A stretch of DNA of 64,000 nt. Source: Oleispira sp963933055. Lineage in GTDB: Bacteria; Pseudomonadota; Gammaproteobacteria; Pseudomonadales; Oceanobacteraceae. Below, one piece after another: positions 59,784 to 64,000 of the stretch (its first letter is position 1; every line of letters starts with the position of its first letter). Below the pieces are notes generated by a model that saw nothing but the letters and a program-made list of their open reading frames with translations, searched no databases and was not told the origin of the DNA. The stretch lies in contig CAWVSY010000007.1 in assembly GCA_963933055.1 (NCBI GenBank), forward strand, positions 19,748-83,747, given 5' to 3'. The translations under genes and the position numbers were made by a program.

Positions 59784-61352
59784 TTACTTAGCAACAGGAC
59801 GCATGTGTGGGAACAAGATAACGTCTTTAATCGTTGGGCTGTCAGTGAACAACATTACCAAACGATCAATACCGATACCTTCACCGGCCGTTGGAGGCAT
59901 GCCGTATTCTAACGCTTGAATGTAGTCAGCATCGTAATGCATGGCTTCATCATCACCGGCATCTTTCTCAGCAACCTGCTTCAAGAAACGATTCTTTTGA
60001 TCTTCTGCATCATTCAGCTCAGAGAAACCATTCGCCAGCTCACGACCCCCCACGAAAAACTCAAAACGATCAGTAACAAACGAGTTTTCATCGTTACGAC
60101 GTGCCAAAGGAGAAACTTCCCAAGGGTACGCCGTAATGAAAGTCGGCTGATCCAACTTCTCTTCTGCTGTTTCTTCGAAGATTTCGCATAACCACTTACC
60201 AGCCCCCCATGCAGACTGCTTATCGTCTTCACGAATACCGACTTGACGACCATAAGCAATCATCTGCTCTAGGTTGTTTTCAGGATCGTTAATAACCGCC
60301 GCATCAAACTCAGGGTTATATTTAAGAACCGCATCGGCCATGGTTAAACGAGTGAACGGCTGATTGAAGTCATAAATAACTTCAGAGACCACATTGCCTT
60401 CAGAATCTTTAATCGTGTTCTTAATATCAGTCGTGCCCAGCACTTCTAACGCGGCAGTACGCAACATATCTTCAGTGATGTTCATTAGATCGTTGTAATC
60501 AGCGTATGCCTGATAGAATTCGATCATGGTGAATTCTGGGTTATGGCGAGTAGACAAACCTTCGTTACGGAAGTTACGGTTGATTTCGAAAACACGCTCA
60601 AAACCACCGACAACCAAACGCTTCAAATAAAGCTCTGGCGCGATACGCAAGTACATATCGATGTCTAACGCATTGTGATGTGTTTCAAACGGCTTAGCCG
60701 TTGCGCCACCGGGAATGGTTTGCAACATAGGCGTTTCAACTTCCATGAAATCACGATCCGCCAAATAACGACGAATACTGTTCACGATGCCTGAACGTAT
60801 CTTGAAAGTATTGCGCGTTTCTTCGCTAACGATCAGATCAATATAACGCTGGCGGTACTTAACTTCTTGGTCGGCCAAGCCGTGGAACTTATCTGGTAAT
60901 GGACGCAAAGACTTAGTAAGAATCTGGAAGTTTTCAACCGCCATTACTTCGCAATATAGCTCGCCTTTACCCGACTTACGTAACTGACCTTCGGCCGCTA
61001 CGATGTCGCCAATGTCTAGATTTTCCCATGCTTTTGATTCTTTCTGAAGCTTCTTACCCACGTATACTTGAATAAAATCGCTGCCGTCTTTAATGCCCAC
61101 GAAAGGACCACCGCGACGCATAACACGACCCGCAACAGAAATAGGCTTATCCAGCTCGACTAAGGCTTCTTTATCTAATTCGCTAAATTCTTTTTGTAGG
61201 TCGCCCGCCATGTGCTCACGATTAAAATCGTTTGGGTGACCATTTGACGCAGAACCTTCACGCAGTTTGTCTAATTTACTACGGCGCTCTGCAATCAATT
61301 TGTTCTCTTCTAATGCTACTTCAGCATTGTTGTTTTCAGTTTCATTACTCAT
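59784..61352 (-). CDS. lysS: Lysyl-tRNA synthetase (class II)
   Basis: 522 residues (E. coli 505). Charges tRNA-Lys in the cytoplasm. N-terminal OB-fold anticodon-binding domain (about 80-165), then class II core with motif 2 FRNEGLSTRHNPEFTMIEFYQAYADY and motif 3 GEGIGIDRLVMLF. The N-terminal acidic/basic extension (ENNAEVALEENKLIAERRSKL) is a little longer than in E. coli. It begins 2 bases after the prfB stop, the classical prfB-lysS arrangement. Confidence 0.97.
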   Translation of the reverse strand: MSNETENNNAEVALEENKLIAERRSKLDKLREGSASNGHPNDFNREHMAGDLQKEFSELDKEALVELDKPISVAGRVMRRGGPFVGIKDGSDFIQVYVGKKLQKESKAWENLDIGDIVAAEGQLRKSGKGELYCEVMAVENFQILTKSLRPLPDKFHGLADQEVKYRQRYIDLIVSEETRNTFKIRSGIVNSIRRYLADRDFMEVETPMLQTIPGGATAKPFETHHNALDIDMYLRIAPELYLKRLVVGGFERVFEINRNFRNEGLSTRHNPEFTMIEFYQAYADYNDLMNITEDMLRTAALEVLGTTDIKNTIKDSEGNVVSEVIYDFNQPFTRLTMADAVLKYNPEFDAAVINDPENNLEQMIAYGRQVGIREDDKQSAWGAGKWLCEIFEETAEEKLDQPTFITAYPWEVSPLARRNDENSFVTDRFEFFVGGRELANGFSELNDAEDQKNRFLKQVAEKDAGDDEAMHYDADYIQALEYGMPPTAGEGIGIDRLVMLFTDSPTIKDVILFPHMRPVAK

Positions 61353-61354
61353 GA

Positions 61355-62450
61355 CTACAGGCCTTTTTTCAAACTAGCTTCAATAAATGGGTCTAGGGCG
61401 CCGTCTAATACAGCCCCCGTATTTCGATTTTCTACACCAGTACGCAAATCTTTAATGCGCGAGTCGTCTAATACATAAGAACGAATCTGACTGCCCCAGC
61501 CGATATCAGCCTTCGAGTCTTCTAGTGCTTGAGATTCGGCATTACGAATCTTCATTTCATGTTCGTACAGCTTCGCTTTCAACTGCTTCATCGCTTGATC
61601 TTTGTTCTTATGCTGCGAACGCTGATTCTGACACTGAGTCACAACATTGGTCGGTATGTGCGTAATACGTACTGCCGATTCGGTCGTATTAACGTGCTGA
61701 CCACCCGCGCCCGAAGAACGGTATACATCGATACGAAGATCCGACGGATCGATATCAATCTCAACGTTATCATCAATTTCTGGCGAGACAAAAACAGACG
61801 CAAACGAGGTATGGCGACGGCCACTGGAATCAAACGGCGATTTACGCACTAAGCGATGCACGCCCGTTTCGGTACGTAACCAACCAAAGGCGTATTCGCC
61901 CTGGAAGTGAATAGTCGCGCCTTTAATACCCGCAACATCTCCAGCGGTCACTTCAAGCAATTCAACTTTAAAGCCTTTTGCTTCACCCCAGCGCAGATAC
62001 ATGCGCAAAATCATTTCAGCCCAATCTTGGGCTTCGGTGCCGCCCGAGCCTGATTGAATATCAAGGTAAGCGTTATTTGGGTCCATCTCATTTGAGAACA
62101 TACGTCGGAATTCTAAAATACCCAACTGAGTCTCAAGCGCTTCTAATTCAGCCACGATATCAGCAACCGCGCCTTCATCGTCTTCCTCAACCGCCATATC
62201 CAATAGATCTTGAGCATCACCACAGCCTGCTTCAAGATCATCAATGGTCTTCACCACCAGCTCTAAACTAGAGCGTTCGCGCCCTAATTCTTGGGCTTTC
62301 TCAGGCTCATCCCAAATTGCGGACTCCCCTAAGATAAGTTCAACTTCTTCTAAACGCTCTTTCTTATGGGCGTAGTCAAAGATACCCCCTAAGCATGTCT
62401 GTACGTGCGCTTAGGTCTTTAATGGTTTCGACGATCGGATTGATTTCCAA
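61355..62450 (-). CDS. prfB: Peptide chain release factor 2, programmed +1 frameshift
   Basis: 364 residues after frameshifting (E. coli 365). Recognises UGA/UAA and triggers peptide release. The first 24 codons (MEINPIVETIKDLSARTD...) run from TTG 62450 to CTT, then an in-frame TGA (62378-62376) is bypassed by +1 shift and the main frame continues with Asp-Tyr to the stop at 61355. The upstream frame has a stop six codons before the TTG and no ATG/GTG between, so TTG is the only plausible start; AGG lies 7 bases upstream. GGQ motif SGAGGQHVNTTES and the SPF specificity element (KSPFDSS) are intact. Gene callers that ignore the frameshift will start inside it at about 62257. Confidence 0.95.
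62376..62390 (-). promoter_or_regulatory. RF2 autoregulatory frameshift site
   Basis: On the minus strand AGGGGG-TAT-CTT-TGA-C: an internal Shine-Dalgarno three bases before the slippery CTT and the in-frame TGA, identical in layout to E. coli prfB. Low RF2 favours the shift, so RF2 controls its own synthesis. Confidence 0.95.
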
Positions 62451-62554
62451 GGTGCGGCCTGTTTTTCAAATATAAATTAGTGGCGCATTTTAAATTAAAG
62501 CCGCCTTTCATTCTATAGCTGCCTATAAATAAGAAGCATAAAAAATGACAGGCA

Positions 62555-62585
62555 TAAAAAAAGCGGCCATTTGAAAGTGACCGCT
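62555..62585 (-). terminator. Terminator after the right-end gene
   Basis: On the minus strand AGCGGTCACTTT pairs with AAATGGCCGCT (short loop, one mismatch, one G-U), then TTTTTTT. It ends the 62625-64000 gene and separates it from the prfB promoter. Confidence 0.85.
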
Positions 62586-62624
62586 ATCCATACACAAACT
62601 TAAACGCTATCTAAAACCTACCCT

Positions 62625-64000
62625 CTATCGAGAGCCTAACACTTGCCAAGAGCCATCAATGTAACGAATCACATACACACCATCGCGCTCTTCTCTTAGA
62701 CTGCCCGTAACAAGCCCCCTAAAGGTAAAATAGGCAATTGCATCACACTTTTTTTCTGCAACAGGGGTATTATTGCGACCAAAAAATCCGCATTTTTTAT
62801 CAAGCTCACCTGTTTCCCCGCCATAATTTACATTAGAGCCAATTTCTGAAAAAAGACCTTCTTTTAAGCTTTCATCACTGGTTTTTACCATTTTCGTCCC
62901 ACCATCAGTGAAACGAATACCACCCCATGCCAACGCGTATTCTCCAAGCTCATTACCCTCTGCATCGGTTTTATAAGCAATTGAAAAACTTTCTGATTCA
63001 TTCCCCGCCGCCAAATATGGCAAACCGCTTCCATCATTATTATTAACAATTTGCTCCGTATCAAAGGCTAAAAACACATCGACACTAATCAGATCATGCG
63101 TTCGCCATACTAAGCTAATGTCCAATATCGACTCGGGTAAATAAGAGTCTCCTAACGAGCTGACTAAGTTAGGTTTAAACTGCAAACGCATACTATCAAC
63201 CCCAAGAACAATAGGCTGCTCTAACGTTCCTGTATACGATTTATCCGATGCAGGAAATGGATCCAACACACCGTCAGTTAACGAGTAGTTAATTCGATAA
63301 GCACCATGACCATTATATTCACGCAAATTAAAAAGGTTTTTATTCTTAGCGTAAACTTTATTAACCACATTATCTGGGGTGGAGTCACCGTCATACCTTT
63401 CTCTAAAAAGACATGTAAACACGGAGTCTAGAATCGGCTCACCTTCATCATCTAATACAGGATTGCCATCTTCATCAATACGAGGACGTGTATAGCTATT
63501 CGTTACTTCTAGATAATCTTCATTCTCTGGAAGCGTCGCACAAATAATACCCCAAAATTTATCCTCACCCGCATTTTTGGGATAAGCAACATAACGCTCC
63601 AACCCTCCTACTTCATAATCCAACTCAATGTATTCAACCTCAACCTCGTCGGTGTCATTAAAATCCCCTTCAGCATCAACTGCGGGTAAATTCATCGTTC
63701 CTTTACGACTTACAACCAGATTAGAGGGGCTTATCTCTCCGACCTCAAACCCTTCTCTTGGCTTAAAGAACGACTCAAACGTTGGATAAACCGTATCAGG
63801 AAAATACGCGGTAAAATTATCACTTGCTACAAATGATTCACTAGCAGATGCGTCTATATAAAAAAAGGCATTATCGCGCAGCTCAACGTCAGAGCCTTCT
63901 CTGCTTTTATCACGCCCATTAAACTTTAATGTCGCCTTGACACTCGATAAGTTATAACGCTTGCCTAATTTTTCGTCATCGTCTTTTAATAAATCATCAG
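62625..64000 (-). CDS. Hypothetical large protein, 3' part (5' end beyond window)
   Basis: At least 458 residues; the frame stays open to the window edge, so the ATG at 63695 is internal. The sequence is acidic and beta-rich with few cysteines (in IICATLP, VFTCLFRE and CGFFGRNNTPVAEKKCDA), a local duplicated DEDGNPVLDDEGEPIL stretch, and extracytoplasmic style (NYSLTDGVLDPFPAS, SFSIAYKTDAEG). It ends RYIDGSWQVLGSR. The family is not recognised; it may be a secreted or type IV-pilus tip-like surface protein, but this is a guess from composition only. Confidence 0.7.
   Translation of the reverse strand, partial: DDLLKDDDEKLGKRYNLSSVKATLKFNGRDKSREGSDVELRDNAFFYIDASASESFVASDNFTAYFPDTVYPTFESFFKPREGFEVGEISPSNLVVSRKGTMNLPAVDAEGDFNDTDEVEVEYIELDYEVGGLERYVAYPKNAGEDKFWGIICATLPENEDYLEVTNSYTRPRIDEDGNPVLDDEGEPILDSVFTCLFRERYDGDSTPDNVVNKVYAKNKNLFNLREYNGHGAYRINYSLTDGVLDPFPASDKSYTGTLEQPIVLGVDSMRLQFKPNLVSSLGDSYLPESILDISLVWRTHDLISVDVFLAFDTEQIVNNNDGSGLPYLAAGNESESFSIAYKTDAEGNELGEYALAWGGIRFTDGGTKMVKTSDESLKEGLFSEIGSNVNYGGETGELDKKCGFFGRNNTPVAEKKCDAIAYFTFRGLVTGSLREERDGVYVIRYIDGSWQVLGSR

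Noticed and set aside
1..64000. tRNA, rRNA, transposase or phage genes
   Set aside because: No cloverleaf-like T-loop/acceptor patterns or recognisable mobile-element proteins were seen; a covariance-model scan could not be run here.

Overview
The window looks like chromosomal DNA of a low-GC marine gammaproteobacterium, most likely an Oceanospirillales-type organism. The evidence is gene order (recC-recB-recD, prfB-lysS, ackA-pta), the E. coli-like RF2 frameshift site, ornithine-lipid genes, a Vibrio-type TonB2/TtpC energising system and many c-di-GMP genes. The genus call is inference from protein style only. I saw no rRNA, tRNA, insertion sequence, prophage or CRISPR array. All large reading frames look intact, apart from one gene cut by the right edge.

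Layout: 0.05-1.6 kb ornithine-lipid acyltransferases (olsB, olsA). 1.7-4.4 kb a small unknown, a receiver-GGDEF protein, a Bax-like glucosaminidase lipoprotein and a PilZ protein. 4.5-8.7 kb ackA-pta-acyltransferase. 8.7-10 kb a membrane diguanylate cyclase; then cysK. 11.2-13.1 kb a putative outer-membrane barrel protein overlapping a FieF-type metal exporter. 13.3-19.2 kb a tail-anchored response regulator, lipoproteins, an acyltransferase, an HTH/receiver-like protein and small unknowns. 19.3-25.3 kb a pitrilysin-type protease, dusC and a saccharopine-dehydrogenase-like oxidoreductase. 25.4-35.1 kb recCBD.

35.2-46.3 kb is a complete TonB-dependent uptake module on the minus strand: LysR regulator, TonB-dependent receptor, surface beta-helix-like lipoprotein, then DUF3450-TtpC-ExbB-ExbD-TonB-TPR. 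The receptor promoter region holds an 18-bp sequence almost identical to the E. coli phoA Pho box, and a second good match lies in front of the energising operon. The whole module may therefore be a phosphate-starvation scavenging system. With olsBA (ornithine lipids often replace phospholipids when phosphate is short), this suggests adaptation to low phosphate.

47.4-58.8 kb is a seven-gene minus-strand cluster. Six genes encode secreted proteins with a FilA/DUF6160-like N-terminal motif (short signal peptide, then a LxxLxDxxLSxVxGQSG-like block). They flank a 1745-residue secreted multidomain protein with C-type-lectin-like modules, a LamG-like domain and Calx-beta-like repeats. Three of the six share a C-terminal SYLxIxGH/K signature. 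It looks like a surface appendage or adhesin locus of unknown function and is the best candidate for an undescribed system.

59-62.5 kb is ung-lysS-prfB (prfB with programmed frameshift and an apparent TTG start). The right end is the 3' part of an unknown secreted-type protein.

A window-wide oddity is the recurrence of short tandem duplications with a 15-bp (or 14-bp) period. All three recBCD genes carry in-frame 15-bp repeats, as does the FilA-like motif of one gene in the 47-59 kb cluster, and two more sit over the stop codons of a diguanylate cyclase and of cysK.
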